A stretch of DNA of 64,000 nt from Halobaculum rubrum (GCF_019880225.1 NZ_CP082284.1:2480001-2544000); one strand, 5' to 3'; positions 25,904-34,982 are shown, counted from the stretch's first letter. Notes: a model not told the origin generated them from the sequence alone. Numbers and translations: made by a program.

Positions 25904-26224
25904 TCTGGATCCGGGGAAAACCATCGAGTTTGCTCGTTCCGGAGGGCTCCCATACGGCGTTCACCCTGCTTGCGGTGAAGACCGTCACAGCTAGTAGTCA
26001 TCGGTCGCGAACGGTCGACGATTTGCCTCCGCCTGTGTTCGGCACTCCCACACCCCCGATAATTGCAGCAGTACGGTTCGTCCATATCGCCCGCTGTGAC
26101 TGACTGGACCGATAGCCCGAACCGTCCGAAGAGGACTCGCTGGGAGGCTCGTTCTCCGTCATACTTGTTTGTGACTGTGTTTTAGTCCCGCGTAATCAAA
26201 CCATAGTATATTATAATAACCATT
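25904..26224. other. Divergent promoter region
   Basis: 321 bp between the kinase (minus) and the Bat-type regulator (plus). AT-rich tract AGTATATTATAATAACC lies close upstream of the plus-strand start. No gene or RNA recognised; short frames are shadows. Confidence 0.5.
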
Positions 26225-29095
26225 ATGCTAACGATGGATTATATGAATAGCAACGATCGCGGCGAGGGGTTACCGGATGACTGTCTCAGAGGTGTCCATC
26301 CTCGGGAGGTGGAAACGATAGCCGGCCTCGGTAGTTGGTATGTCGATCTCGAACGAAACGATACCGAATGGTCAGAGATGGCGAGCGAGATACTCGGGTT
26401 CCCGAGTGACAAGGACTCATACGGGCACGATGACGTTCCTTCGCTGGTTGTCTCTCCAGGCAAAGAGGTCGTCCGACAGGAGCGAAACAAAGTGTTCAAC
26501 GGCGAGGCGTTCGACATCGAGTATCGGATCGAAGTCGAGGGCACGACGAAGTGGATCCACGAGCGTGCGGAATGCGAACACGATGACGGCGGAAATCCGG
26601 TCGCGGCGAACGGGGTCCTACAGGATATTACGGACCTCAAGGAACGCGAACGGGAACTCGAGTTGTTCCGCAACTTGGTCGATAACGCGTGCGATGGGGT
26701 TTTGATCGTTGATCCGGACACGAGCGCCATAATCGACGTGAACGGGACAGCGTGTCGACTGCTCGGATACGATCACGAGGAGCTAGTGTCCCTGTCGGTG
26801 CCGGACATTACCCCGGCATTTTCGATGGAAACGTGGAACGACTTCGCCGCAACCGTGAGAGAAAACGGGACCGAAGTGATCGAGAGCGAGCATCAGCGCA
26901 AGGACGGGTCCACGTTCCCAGTCGAGTTACGCATCTCTCATGTCTCACTGGAGCAGGAGTATCACGTTGCGACTGTCCGAGACATCACCGAACGGAAGGA
27001 ACGAGAACAGCAACTGGAGGCGGCCCACAAGCGATATCGGACACTCATCGACGCTGCGCCTGATCCGATCTTCGTCGCGGATGCCGACACGGGTGAACTC
27101 ATCGAGGCAAACGCCGCAGCAGCAGCCCTTCGAGATCAACCGCGTAGTGAAATCATCGGGCTCCATCAGACTGCGCTCCACCCCGGGGAGGAGGCGGAAC
27201 GATATCAGGAACTGTTCGATGACCACGTCGAAGATCCGGACGCGATCGGGAGATTCGATGACGGTGAACCAAACTATCTCACAACGACAGACGGTAGTCG
27301 GGTCCCGGTCTCCATCAACAGTTCGACCGTATCACTTGACGACCGCACGCTCATACACGGGATTTTTCGCGACATCTCCGAACAACGTCGCTACGAAAAC
27401 GCACTCACCGGGATCAACACGGCGGCACAGGAGCTCCTGCAGGCCGAAACCGACGCGGAAATCGCACAGATCACCGTCGAGACTACGACTGGGGTGCTCG
27501 ACGCGTCAGGGTGTGTCGTCTATCTCTACGACAACCACTCCGGAGAACTAGCCCCGGCCGCGTATACCGAAGATCTCGACGAGGTTCTCGGAACCCTACA
27601 GCGTATTCCACCGGGCGACAGCGTCGCCTGGCGTGTTTTCACAGACCGGAAACGGGAACGTTTTGACGATATTCGAACCAGCGACGGCGGATGCAACGCC
27701 GGGACGCCGATCCGGAGTGAGCTTCTCATTCCTCTCGGAGAACATGGAGTCTTCCTCGTTGGTGATACGTCGGTCGGCGCGTTCGATGAGATGACCGAAA
27801 AGATCGCGGGGGCCCTCGCCTCGACTGCCGAAGCGGCGCTTGATCGCGCCGAGCGAACCCAGACACTCCGGGAGCGAGAACGGGAATCACAGGTACAAGC
27901 TGAGCGACTTGAGCGCATCGATCAGCTCAACGACGAGATCCGGACGATCATGCAGGCATTAATACAGGCCCAGTGCCGCGACGCGATCATCCGGTACGTG
28001 TGTGACTCACTTGTCTCTCTCGATCGATTCACATATGCATGGATCGGTGAACCCGACCCCGCGGCGAGCGAAATAGGAGTTTCCGCACGGGCCGGGGCAC
28101 CGCAAAACTACCTGGACACAGTCTCGCTCGATCTCGAACCGGGTAATACGATCCCCTCGGTCCGAGCGGCCAGGGAGCGAACGACCGTCACAGTCCCGCG
28201 GATCGCAACAGCCCCACACCAGACCGAGTGGCGAGATACAGCACTGCGCCACGGATTCCAGTCCGGAATCAGCGTCCCATTGGTTTACGACGAATTCTCA
28301 TACGGGATCATGACTATCTACAGCGATCAACCCGACACGTTCGACGACAGAACCGAGTCCGTGTTGACCGAACTCGGTGAGCTCGTAGGCTATGCACTCA
28401 ATACGAGCGAGCAACGGAATGCGCTCCTCGGTGGGGAAACGATCGATGTGACGTTCGACCTGACAGGTGCGACGGATCTCTTCGTCGAATTTGCGGACCA
28501 TCTCTCGACAAGCATTCTAGTCGAAAACATCATCCCGCGGTCAGAGGAGACGTACCTCGTCCACTTCCAGTGTGAAGACGCCGGGTCCGTGGACGTCCAA
28601 GCTGTCGCCGAAGAGCTCTCATCCGTAGCCGACCTCCGGATGATATCCGAAGCGGACCGGACGGTGTACGAAGCTGTCGTCATCGGTGACTGTCTCGTGA
28701 CAACCCTCGCAACGGTCGGTGCGAACATTCGGTCAGTTGTGGTCACAGGTTCACACTGCAGGGTCAGGGCGTCGATACGCGAAGAGCGGGAGAAGCAAAC
28801 CCTTGTCCGACACCTGAAGACCGAGTACCCGGATGTCAACGTAGCGATACACGAGCAGACCACGACGTCTCCGTCTCATTCGTGGATGCGGTTGTTGGAC
28901 GACTCGCTGACGGGGCGGCAGCGGGATATCTTAGCGACGGCATACTATAGTGGATTTTTCGACCAGCAACGCAAGCGGACCGGTACGGAGATCGCGGACT
29001 TACTGGATATCTCACAACCAGCATTTTCGACACAACTTCGGGCGGCACATCGAAATCTTCTCTCCACACTCTTCGGCGAGGAGTCCGAAAAGTAA
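26225..29095 (+). CDS. PAS-PAS-PAS-GAF-GAF-Bat HTH_10 regulator
   Basis: 956 aa. Three PAS domains (about 20-140, 145-265, 270-390), two GAF domains (about 395-545, 560-705), a Bat-associated domain (about 715-880) and C-terminal HTH_10 (LTGRQRDILATAYYSGFF ... FSTQLRAAHRNLL). A one-component sensor-transcription factor rather than a kinase: no HisKA or HATPase. Three in-frame Met codons at the start (positions 1, 4, 7) make the exact N-terminus uncertain. A/T-richer codon choice than neighbours to the left. Confidence 0.88.
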   Translation: MLTMDYMNSNDRGEGLPDDCLRGVHPREVETIAGLGSWYVDLERNDTEWSEMASEILGFPSDKDSYGHDDVPSLVVSPGKEVVRQERNKVFNGEAFDIEYRIEVEGTTKWIHERAECEHDDGGNPVAANGVLQDITDLKERERELELFRNLVDNACDGVLIVDPDTSAIIDVNGTACRLLGYDHEELVSLSVPDITPAFSMETWNDFAATVRENGTEVIESEHQRKDGSTFPVELRISHVSLEQEYHVATVRDITERKEREQQLEAAHKRYRTLIDAAPDPIFVADADTGELIEANAAAAALRDQPRSEIIGLHQTALHPGEEAERYQELFDDHVEDPDAIGRFDDGEPNYLTTTDGSRVPVSINSSTVSLDDRTLIHGIFRDISEQRRYENALTGINTAAQELLQAETDAEIAQITVETTTGVLDASGCVVYLYDNHSGELAPAAYTEDLDEVLGTLQRIPPGDSVAWRVFTDRKRERFDDIRTSDGGCNAGTPIRSELLIPLGEHGVFLVGDTSVGAFDEMTEKIAGALASTAEAALDRAERTQTLRERERESQVQAERLERIDQLNDEIRTIMQALIQAQCRDAIIRYVCDSLVSLDRFTYAWIGEPDPAASEIGVSARAGAPQNYLDTVSLDLEPGNTIPSVRAARERTTVTVPRIATAPHQTEWRDTALRHGFQSGISVPLVYDEFSYGIMTIYSDQPDTFDDRTESVLTELGELVGYALNTSEQRNALLGGETIDVTFDLTGATDLFVEFADHLSTSILVENIIPRSEETYLVHFQCEDAGSVDVQAVAEELSSVADLRMISEADRTVYEAVVIGDCLVTTLATVGANIRSVVVTGSHCRVRASIREEREKQTLVRHLKTEYPDVNVAIHEQTTTSPSHSWMRLLDDSLTGRQRDILATAYYSGFFDQQRKRTGTEIADLLDISQPAFSTQLRAAHRNLLSTLFGEESEK

Positions 29096-29127
29096 ACATA
29101 TAGTAACTGATGTGTTGTTGGGCTATT

Positions 29128-29292
29128 ACCGAACTCCGCATGTAAGGTGAACGCAGTCAGTGCGTCATCGAGCGACGGAGAGGGCCGAATCCGGCCCGGA
29201 AACCCTTGCAGTTCGTCTCAAGTATCCATGCGGCTCACCCGAGGGCTTCCGGGCACCAGAATCCACTTGGGCTTAGGACGTAAGCACAAGTG
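29128..29292 (+). mobile_element. Possible IS200/IS605-type (tnpB) right-end or omega-RNA relic
   Basis: An open frame ends KHK-stop at 29292, coincident with an imperfect 12-bp inverted repeat (29264-29275 and 29281-29292, one mismatch, 5-nt loop), followed by GAATATCACC. In haloarchaeal tnpB elements the 3' end of the gene overlaps a structured RNA that ends in such a hairpin near the right end. No tnpB catalytic region is present, so at most a fragment remains. Assignment is by resemblance and is uncertain. Confidence 0.35.
29264..29292. repeat. 12-bp imperfect inverted repeat (hairpin)
   Basis: CACTTGGGCTTA at 29264-29275 pairs with TAAGCACAAGTG at 29281-29292 apart from one mismatch; loop GGACG. 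Confidence 0.85.
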
Positions 29293-29404
29293 AATATCAC
29301 CAATCAGCTCATCGGTCGTTTCCTGCAGTATCGAGCCTCCTATCTCGAGACGCGTGGTTTAGATGCGGTATATATATACTGTATATTGCTATACAGAATC
29401 TGTC

Positions 29405-29598
29405 GGGATCCACAGACCACTAGTTCGCCGTTTCGGAGGATTCCAACGCGGCCACAGACCGCCTCGACCTGCTCAAGGATATGTGGGGAGACCGTCGCCC
29501 CCACAGTCGCGCTCGCCGCGTATGATATCGCGCATCTCGCGAGCCCCGTTTGGGTCGATCCCCATCGTCGGCTCGTCGAGGATCAGCCGTATTACGGA
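29405..29598 (-). pseudogene. Decayed ABC-transporter ATPase fragment
   Basis: On the minus strand one frame reads RLILDEPTMGIDPNGAREM, the Walker B and D-loop of an ABC ATPase. After a frameshift near 29500 the next frame reads ATVGATVSPHILEQVEAVC then GRVGILRNGELV, the H-loop and following strand. The Walker A half and signature are missing, the two parts are in different frames, and residues before the H-loop histidine (normally SSH) are deleted. A dead remnant of an ABC-2 type exporter gene. Confidence 0.75.
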
Positions 29599-29652
29599 AA
29601 GTCAGATCGCTCATAACACAACAACCATCTCTCCGGGGTATCCATCGCGAGT

Positions 29653-30873
29653 ATGGTTGGTCCGTTCTGGAAGCCATCCGATCTACCTCCGGCAAGCATT
29701 CTGAAGTACTATCTCTACAAATCGACCAAGGCCGTCGAGTTCTACCGCCCGATCATGTATCTCTTCTTCCTCGCACAGGGACTCGATTTTACGCAGATAG
29801 CCGTTCTCGAAGCGATTTACAACGTAACGACGCTGCTTGGTGAGATTCCGACGGGGTACATCGGTGACCGTGTCGGTCGACGAAACAGTCTGTTGATCGG
29901 AACCGCGCTCATCTCGCTTACGCTGCTCGGAATCGGCCTGTCGGGTTCCTTCTGGGCGCTCGCGGCTCTGTACGTCTGTTGGTCGATGGGCTACAACTTC
30001 CGCTCGGGAAGCGAAGACGCGTGGCTGTACGATACGCTCACGGACGGTCTCTCCGAGGACCAGTTCGCGCACGTCCGTGGCCGCGGCGAGTCCGTCGCAC
30101 TAGCGATCGGCGCTGGGGCGGCAATCATCGGAGGCTATCTCGGAAGTATCGACCTGTCGTATCCGTGGTTCGTTGCTGCCGGGGTCACAGCACTCGGCGC
30201 GTTCGTTCTCCTGACGATAGACGACCCCGAGACCTACGAACGAACCGATACCACGGACTTGAGTCTCCGCCGTACGCTCTCGATCATCCGGCAGACGGTC
30301 TCACAGCACAATATGCGGGCGTTCGTGCTGTATTACTACGTCCTCTACGCGGCGGTGACGTACCTCGTGTTCGTGTTTCTCCAGCCGATCTTCGAGACCG
30401 TCGTACTCGACTTCGGTGTCTCGGAGTCGCAGGTGAAGTCTCTACTCGGCTGGTTCTACGCGGCGTACAGCCTCTTCGGCGCGGGACTGAGCTACTACAC
30501 TGGTGCGATCCGTGCGCGCCTCGGACTTCGAACGTGGTTTCTGTGGCTGCCGTTCATCGTTGGCGGCACACTGGTGGGGATGTACTTCGTCCCGGTCCTC
30601 GCGCTTCCGACGTTCCTCCTGATTCGCGGGCTCTCGGACGTAACGCGGTCGTTCGCTGGCCAGTACGTCAACGATCGTATCGAGACGATAGGACGTGCGA
30701 CAGTACTCAGTGCGATGGCGATGGTCAGTGGCCTCGCCGTCGTCCCGTTCCAACTCGGGAGCGGTATCATCTCCGACGTCGTCTCCCCATTGTTTGCGCT
30801 CGCTGTGGCTGGTGTCGTCCTCATCGTCGGCTCGACAGGGATCTTGCTCTGGGAGACGCCGATCGAACGATGA
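29653..30873 (+). CDS. Major facilitator superfamily transporter
   Basis: 406 aa integral membrane protein, about 12 predicted helices. The MFS cytoplasmic loop motif appears after helix 2 as GDRVGRRNSLLIG. N-terminus KYYLYKSTKAVEFYRPIMYLFF and the YVCWSMGYNFRSGSEDAWLYDTL segment are typical of a small-molecule exporter subgroup common in archaea. Substrate unknown. It follows a relic region and may have arrived by transfer. Confidence 0.88.
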   Translation: MVGPFWKPSDLPPASILKYYLYKSTKAVEFYRPIMYLFFLAQGLDFTQIAVLEAIYNVTTLLGEIPTGYIGDRVGRRNSLLIGTALISLTLLGIGLSGSFWALAALYVCWSMGYNFRSGSEDAWLYDTLTDGLSEDQFAHVRGRGESVALAIGAGAAIIGGYLGSIDLSYPWFVAAGVTALGAFVLLTIDDPETYERTDTTDLSLRRTLSIIRQTVSQHNMRAFVLYYYVLYAAVTYLVFVFLQPIFETVVLDFGVSESQVKSLLGWFYAAYSLFGAGLSYYTGAIRARLGLRTWFLWLPFIVGGTLVGMYFVPVLALPTFLLIRGLSDVTRSFAGQYVNDRIETIGRATVLSAMAMVSGLAVVPFQLGSGIISDVVSPLFALAVAGVVLIVGSTGILLWETPIER

Positions 30874-31243
30874 CGGTCGGTACTACGGGGAGCGTGACGT
30901 CGTACTCTACAGTGTCCGAGCAGCCCAGACGGGACCCGACGTGAACGGGTTTCGATGTCCCGGGCGCGTCGTGGGGTAGTTCGACTCGGCCTGGCGAGGG
31001 TGTTGACGATCGGTCACGGGTATCCGCGAAGCGATGTGGGAACGATATCGAGTCTCGCTTGAGGCGCAAGGACCTCGCCGAGAGAATCGAGAGAGCATAT
31101 CGTATCGATTCGATGGCTGTACGAAAATTCGATGGTTGGACGCGAACGCCTTACCAAGCCTGTCTCAACCCTCTATCTGCAATGGCAGAATGTAACCACC
31201 GCCACGCCGAAGATAGCGGTTCTAAACCGAGAGGTGGCTAATT
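30874..31243. other. Intergenic region without a supportable gene
   Basis: 370 bp. Frames on both strands are short with no recognised motif. The last 20 bp contain a Shine-Dalgarno-like GAGGTG before the ATG at 31244. No RNA gene seen. Confidence 0.45.
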
Positions 31244-31612
31244 ATGCGCGTTCCTGTCCCGAAGAACAAACTCGTCGCATTCACTCTCGTCGGTGCGCTC
31301 CTCACAGCTGGTGTCGCTGGGGTCCTTGCTCTGCCCGGCGGCGGCCTCGCACAGGCTGGCGAGCAACCTGACTCACCCGATTCAACGGCGTCGGAAGCAT
31401 CACAACGGGTCGCTTCGGATGCGCCGACGCCGAATCAGGACTTCACGCCGGCAGTCCGGACTCAGTCCGGGTACGAGGATGGAGAACACGGGGAGTACGA
31501 AGAACACGGCGAACACGAAGAAGGGGAAGAACACGACGAACACGAAGAAGGGGAAGAACACGACGAACACGAAGAGGGGGAAGAACACGACGAACACGAA
31601 GAGGACGAGTGA
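31244..31612 (+). CDS. Secreted His/Glu-rich putative metal-binding protein
   Basis: 122 aa. Signal peptide or anchor MRVPVPKNKLVAFTLVGALL with a small-residue cleavage region near GLAQAGEQ. After a Ser/Asp/Pro linker the C-terminal 50 residues are almost only His, Glu, Asp and Gly, with a 9-residue unit GEEHDEHEE repeated (27-bp DNA repeat from about 31510 to 31605). Such regions bind Zn, Cu, Ni or Fe. SD GAGGTG precedes the ATG. Its stop overlaps the GTG start of the ApbE gene, so it leads the operon. No family recognised. Confidence 0.75.
   Translation: MRVPVPKNKLVAFTLVGALLTAGVAGVLALPGGGLAQAGEQPDSPDSTASEASQRVASDAPTPNQDFTPAVRTQSGYEDGEHGEYEEHGEHEEGEEHDEHEEGEEHDEHEEGEEHDEHEEDE
31510..31605 (+). 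repeat. In-frame 27-bp tandem repeats coding GEEHDEHEE
   Basis: About three and a half copies that differ by single bases (GAAGAA/GAGGGG), inside the His/Glu-rich protein gene. Confidence 0.85.
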
Positions 31613-32487
31613 CCGAGATGACGGGATCGCTCGCATCGGTGTACGAACGGTTCGGGGAGACCCACCGCGAGTTCAGCTGTTGTGACACGACGTTTCGGAT
31701 TCAGGCGACAGGCATTCGGGCCGAGACTTCGGCAACCGCGGCCCGAGAAACGGCAGAATCACTCGAAACACAGCTGAACGCCTTTGATGAGGCGAGTGCC
31801 GTCAGCCGACTCAACCGTGAAGGGGAGGTCGCGAACGAACACATCGAGCGCATCGTCCGCCGTGGGCTCGAATACAACGACCGGACCGACGGGGTGTTCG
31901 ATATTCAGCAGGGTCGTATCGAACACACTCTCAAAACGTTCCTGCGTGGTGATAGTGAAACACTACCAACGGAGTTTGATTCCGGAACTGTCCGAATCAG
32001 CGGGTCGCACGTCACAACCGACGTCGAACTCGACCTGAATGGCCTCGCCAAGGGATACATCGTGGATCGAACCGCCGAGACGCTCACGGGACTCGGCCGA
32101 TGTGGGTTCGTCAGTGGTGGTGGAGATATGTCTCCACCGACGGGATCGGTCGCCATCGAGAGCCCGTACGGTGACGACACACCGCTGAAGGTCCTCGACA
32201 CGGACTGGTACGTCGCGACATCCGGCGGATACCGACGGTCGCGAAACGGTACTGACCACGTCTACGATCCGACCACCGAATCGCTCGGCTCTCGTCATGA
32301 ATCGGTCACCGTCGTGGCGCGCCGAGACTGTATGGAAGCCGACGCCCTGGCAACGACCCTCGCGGCACTCCCACTCGCCGAGGCGCGCGAATTAGCATCG
32401 GAATGGGAGGGTCTGGAGGCGCTCATCATCCACGATGGCGTCTTTCATACGACGGATGGCTTTGAGACACATGTCCTGGACAGATAA
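31609..32487 (+). CDS. apbE: FAD:protein FMN transferase (ApbE)
   Basis: 292 aa. Covalently attaches FMN from FAD to Ser/Thr of target redox proteins, with Mg2+. Family motifs: FDEASAVSRLNR (59-70), GVFDIQQG (95-102), DLNGLAKGYIVD (142-153), FVSGGGDM (167-174) and the metal segment MEADALATTLAAL. GTG start overlaps the upstream stop (GTGA); ATG at 31618 is an alternative. No signal peptide or lipobox, unlike most bacterial ApbE. No T/S-G-A-T/S flavinylation acceptor motif is visible in adjacent proteins, so its target is unidentified. Confidence 0.9.
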   Translation: MTEMTGSLASVYERFGETHREFSCCDTTFRIQATGIRAETSATAARETAESLETQLNAFDEASAVSRLNREGEVANEHIERIVRRGLEYNDRTDGVFDIQQGRIEHTLKTFLRGDSETLPTEFDSGTVRISGSHVTTDVELDLNGLAKGYIVDRTAETLTGLGRCGFVSGGGDMSPPTGSVAIESPYGDDTPLKVLDTDWYVATSGGYRRSRNGTDHVYDPTTESLGSRHESVTVVARRDCMEADALATTLAALPLAEARELASEWEGLEALIIHDGVFHTTDGFETHVLDR

Positions 32488-32758
32488 GCAACGAATCACC
32501 GTCGTGGCGATGCTCGTCTTAGTGGTGGCTGTCCCTGCTCTTTGGCAGATCGGAGACGTGCGTGCCGCCCAAGCGACCGAACAAAAACAAAGCGACCTCG
32601 TCGACCAGACCGTTTCGACGCGACAGGCCCCAGCCGATTACGATGGTGACGGCATCAACGACTCCGCCGACCGATGTCCGACGCGACAGGAAACGAAGAA
32701 CGGGTTCCGGGACGCGGACGGCTGTCCCGATGTCGTCGAAACGACGGGGGCATCGTGA
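32471..32758 (+). CDS. Membrane-anchored thrombospondin type 3 repeat protein
   Basis: 95 aa. One N-terminal transmembrane/signal segment (RITVVAMLVLVVAVPALW), then a short linker and a calcium-type TSP3 repeat DYDGDGINDSADRCPTRQE with a second half FRDADGCPD; two cysteines. ATG at 32471 overlaps the 3' end of apbE by 17 bp and its stop overlaps the ATG of the next gene (TGATG), so it is translationally coupled. Presumed external Ca-binding component of the same redox module. Confidence 0.8.
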   Translation: MSWTDKQRITVVAMLVLVVAVPALWQIGDVRAAQATEQKQSDLVDQTVSTRQAPADYDGDGINDSADRCPTRQETKNGFRDADGCPDVVETTGAS

Positions 32759-33300
32759 TGTCACAGTTCGTCTGGCTCCTCGACCGAGGTGCCGCACTCG
32801 TGACGTATCCGGCGCTGTATCTGGCAGTTCTCACGGGAGTCCTCTACAACACGGAGTCGTTTGGAATGCTCCACGAGGCCGCGCAACGAATTCATATCGA
32901 ACTATCCGTGTTCGCGATGATCGTCGCGTTGCTACACGCGGGACTCGGTGTCCTTGATGCGTGGTTCGTCGTTACCGGACAGGTTCCAGCGCCGGCATAC
33001 TCGATGCCGTACTTTCTCGGCGGCGTCGCCGTCGGCGCAGGGGCGCTACTGATGTTCGTTGTCGCGGTGTTGGGCTTTACTGACGCAAAACGCTTCCAGC
33101 ACCCCTGGGGCCCACGCGTGGTCCACTCGTTCGCATATGCCGGGTTCGCTTTCGGAACAATTCACGCGGCCGCAATCGGGACTGATCTGACGGGACTCAT
33201 CCGTCCTCTGCTGGGACCCTCGGTGGCGTTTCTCGTGTACGTGCTCCTGTTGCGTCTGTTGGTGCTTCGAGGGATTCCGTCGAACGCGACCCCGGGTTAG
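32758..33300 (+). CDS. Ferric-reductase-like / YedZ-like bis-heme membrane protein
   Basis: 180 aa, five to six transmembrane helices. Histidine pairs His46/His60 (H-X13-H) and His123/His136 (H-X12-H) lie in two separate helices, the arrangement used by ferric-reductase-like (YedZ/FRE) proteins to hold two b hemes. Probably carries electrons across the membrane to an external acceptor. Its coupling to ApbE and two exported proteins suggests an extracytosolic redox chain. No separate NAD(P)H/flavin domain is fused. Confidence 0.75.
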   Translation: MSQFVWLLDRGAALVTYPALYLAVLTGVLYNTESFGMLHEAAQRIHIELSVFAMIVALLHAGLGVLDAWFVVTGQVPAPAYSMPYFLGGVAVGAGALLMFVVAVLGFTDAKRFQHPWGPRVVHSFAYAGFAFGTIHAAAIGTDLTGLIRPLLGPSVAFLVYVLLLRLLVLRGIPSNATPG

Positions 33301-33818
33301 TAGCTGTCCCAAAGGCCTAGGATACGGTCGACGACTTTGTCCGTGAACGAGCGCCGGTGAACCGTGTAGAGGTACTTGACGCGATCGGGATCGCTGACCT
33401 CGTAGACGACACTTCGGCCGTCGCGTTCTTTGGTGACGAGGTCAGCCTCGGCGAGTTTCGAAAGATGCCACGAGACGGTCGACTGCGCCTTGTCGAGGCG
33501 GTCGCTGAGTTCGGTTGTCGAGAGCGGACCGTCCGCGAGAAGATGTGCGAGGATGCGGCGACTGTATTCACGGCGCAGCGCGTTCATCACTGTTCGATCG
33601 GCTTCGTCGAACTCGGCAGCCGGATAGTACCGCGTGTACGTGCCGTCGTCCGAGACGTCGATCAGGTCCTCGTCGCCGAGCCACCTGAGCTGGTACTGGA
33701 GCGTCCCCTGCGCGTACTCGAGTTCGTCGAGGAGCGCGCGAAAGTGAACGCCTGGTGTGTCGGCTATCCGCTGGTAGATTTCCCGCCGCGAGGCCAATTC
33801 GAGATCCGGGTCCGACAT
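33297..33818 (-). CDS. Two-domain winged-helix transcriptional regulator
   Basis: 173 aa with two wHTH units: residues about 10-65 (RREIYQRIADTPGVHFRALL ... LQYQLRWL) and about 85-150 (SRRILAHLLADGPLSTTEL ... STVSWHLSKLAEADLV). ArsR/MarR-like. It is convergent with the ferric-reductase-like gene (4-bp overlap of ends) and follows a small membrane protein on its own strand with 3 bp between. It may regulate the redox operon or sense through the membrane partner; this is inference. Confidence 0.82.
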   Translation of the reverse strand: MSDPDLELASRREIYQRIADTPGVHFRALLDELEYAQGTLQYQLRWLGDEDLIDVSDDGTYTRYYPAAEFDEADRTVMNALRREYSRRILAHLLADGPLSTTELSDRLDKAQSTVSWHLSKLAEADLVTKERDGRSVVYEVSDPDRVKYLYTVHRRSFTDKVVDRILGLWDSY

Positions 33819-33821
33819 TGC

Positions 33822-34109
33822 TCAGTCCCGCGTCAAAGCGACGAAAAACGCCAGGAGGCCACCGAGGATCAGGATTGCACTCCCGTGTTCGAGTAATTCC
33901 AGCGTCGCGTACGGGAAGTACGGGAGCAGCGGGTACTCGAGAAACACGATGAGTCCGTAGACGGCGAACATCGCGTACCCGAGCGTGACGGTCCGCATCC
34001 GACGATCACGTTCCCGTCGCCACGCGAGGTAGCTGAGGACGCTGAGCCCGGCGGCGAGGACGAAGATACCGAGACTGACGTACTGTTCGAGAAGTTGAGC
34101 GAGTGCCAT
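33822..34109 (-). CDS. Small membrane protein preceding the regulator
   Basis: 95 aa, three predicted transmembrane helices: SLGIFVLAAGLSVLSYLAW, VTLGYAMFAVYGLIVFLEY and HGSAILILGGLLAFFVAL, with a basic loop RRERDRRMRT. Common gene partner of winged-helix regulators in haloarchaea. The family is not characterised. Three bases separate it from the regulator gene, so the two form an operon. Confidence 0.72.
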   Translation of the reverse strand: MALAQLLEQYVSLGIFVLAAGLSVLSYLAWRRERDRRMRTVTLGYAMFAVYGLIVFLEYPLLPYFPYATLELLEHGSAILILGGLLAFFVALTRD

Positions 34110-34401
34110 ACGTTACTGTCTGTGTACACGGCCGGTTCGACGTGCTCGGCGGTCTGTTCATCTCAACCGTGGGTGGTATCGGAGAAAACGATTGGCGTTC
34201 AAGCGTCGAATCCAACCGACGAGAACCCGTCAAGGTCTCGGGGGAGCTCCCACGGACCGACTCGACCGCGAAACCCAGCGAGAGATTCCGTCCGATGAGC
34301 CGGACGCTCCGGATAGCGGTAGAACGGTCACGTCGATACGTCGCTCCAGATCCGAGCCGATCGACCCGCCGTTTTATTCGCGCCCTGGCCGTAGTTGTCA
34401 C

Positions 34402-34821
34402 ATGATCTCACGGATCCTCGTTCCGATGGACGACTCGGAGATGGCACGACTAGCCCTCGAATACGCCCTCGAGAACCATCCGGACGCCGATATCACCGTC
34501 TTGAGCGTCGTGGGAGGACCGTCGGCGATGGGAGGGGTAGCCACCGCGCTCGCTCTGGAGGAGAACCTCGAAGAGGCCGCTCAGGAGCGCGCCCAGGAGG
34601 TGTTCGACGGCGCCCGGGATATCGCCGCCGAGTACGATGTCGATATCTCCACCGAGGTCCAACTGGGGCATCCGGCACGGGCGATTCTGAACAGGGCCGA
34701 CGATTTCGATGCGGTCATGATCGGGAGCCACGGCGGCTCGGTGGCCGACCGACTGGTCGTCGGAAACGTCGCAAAGAGAGTGTTCCGCAACTCCCCCGTC
34801 CCTGTAATCGTCGCCCGGTGA
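34402..34821 (+). CDS. Universal stress protein (UspA family)
   Basis: 139 aa, single Usp domain. Start MISRILVPMDDSEMARLALEYAL; the ATP-binding motif G-x2-G-x9-GS is seen as GSHGGSVADRLVVGNVAK, then FRNSPVPVIVAR. TATA-like GTTTTATTCG lies about 30 nt before the ATG. Distinct from the two tandem Usp proteins at 38.2 and 49.7 kb. Confidence 0.9.
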   Translation: MISRILVPMDDSEMARLALEYALENHPDADITVLSVVGGPSAMGGVATALALEENLEEAAQERAQEVFDGARDIAAEYDVDISTEVQLGHPARAILNRADDFDAVMIGSHGGSVADRLVVGNVAKRVFRNSPVPVIVAR

Positions 34822-34982
34822 GCGGCTCCGAGTGACTCCATCTCGCGCCCGAAGGCGTGGGAATCCCGACTCCAGTTGGGATCGTGTGGGTGACGAGGTC
34901 CCCTGTTCTCGCGGTGTGAAGCGTCCGCTCTCCGAACCGAACGGGGCCGTCGATGGGTGTGGCAACCAACCGTTCTTCTAGC

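Larger units (their letters stand above)
29096..29652. other. Relic-rich intergenic region
   Basis: 557 bp. Holds an IS200/IS605-like right-end relic (29128-29292), a short AT-rich tract (about 29365-29395, TATATATATACTG), and a decayed ABC ATPase fragment on the minus strand (29405-29598). No intact gene. Confidence 0.6.

Noticed and set aside
23238-30960. The peptide-like string SRLGCSDTV occurring in two shadow frames (near 23238 and 30935)
   Set aside because: Underlying DNA differs at many positions and neither frame is coding; taken as coincidence.
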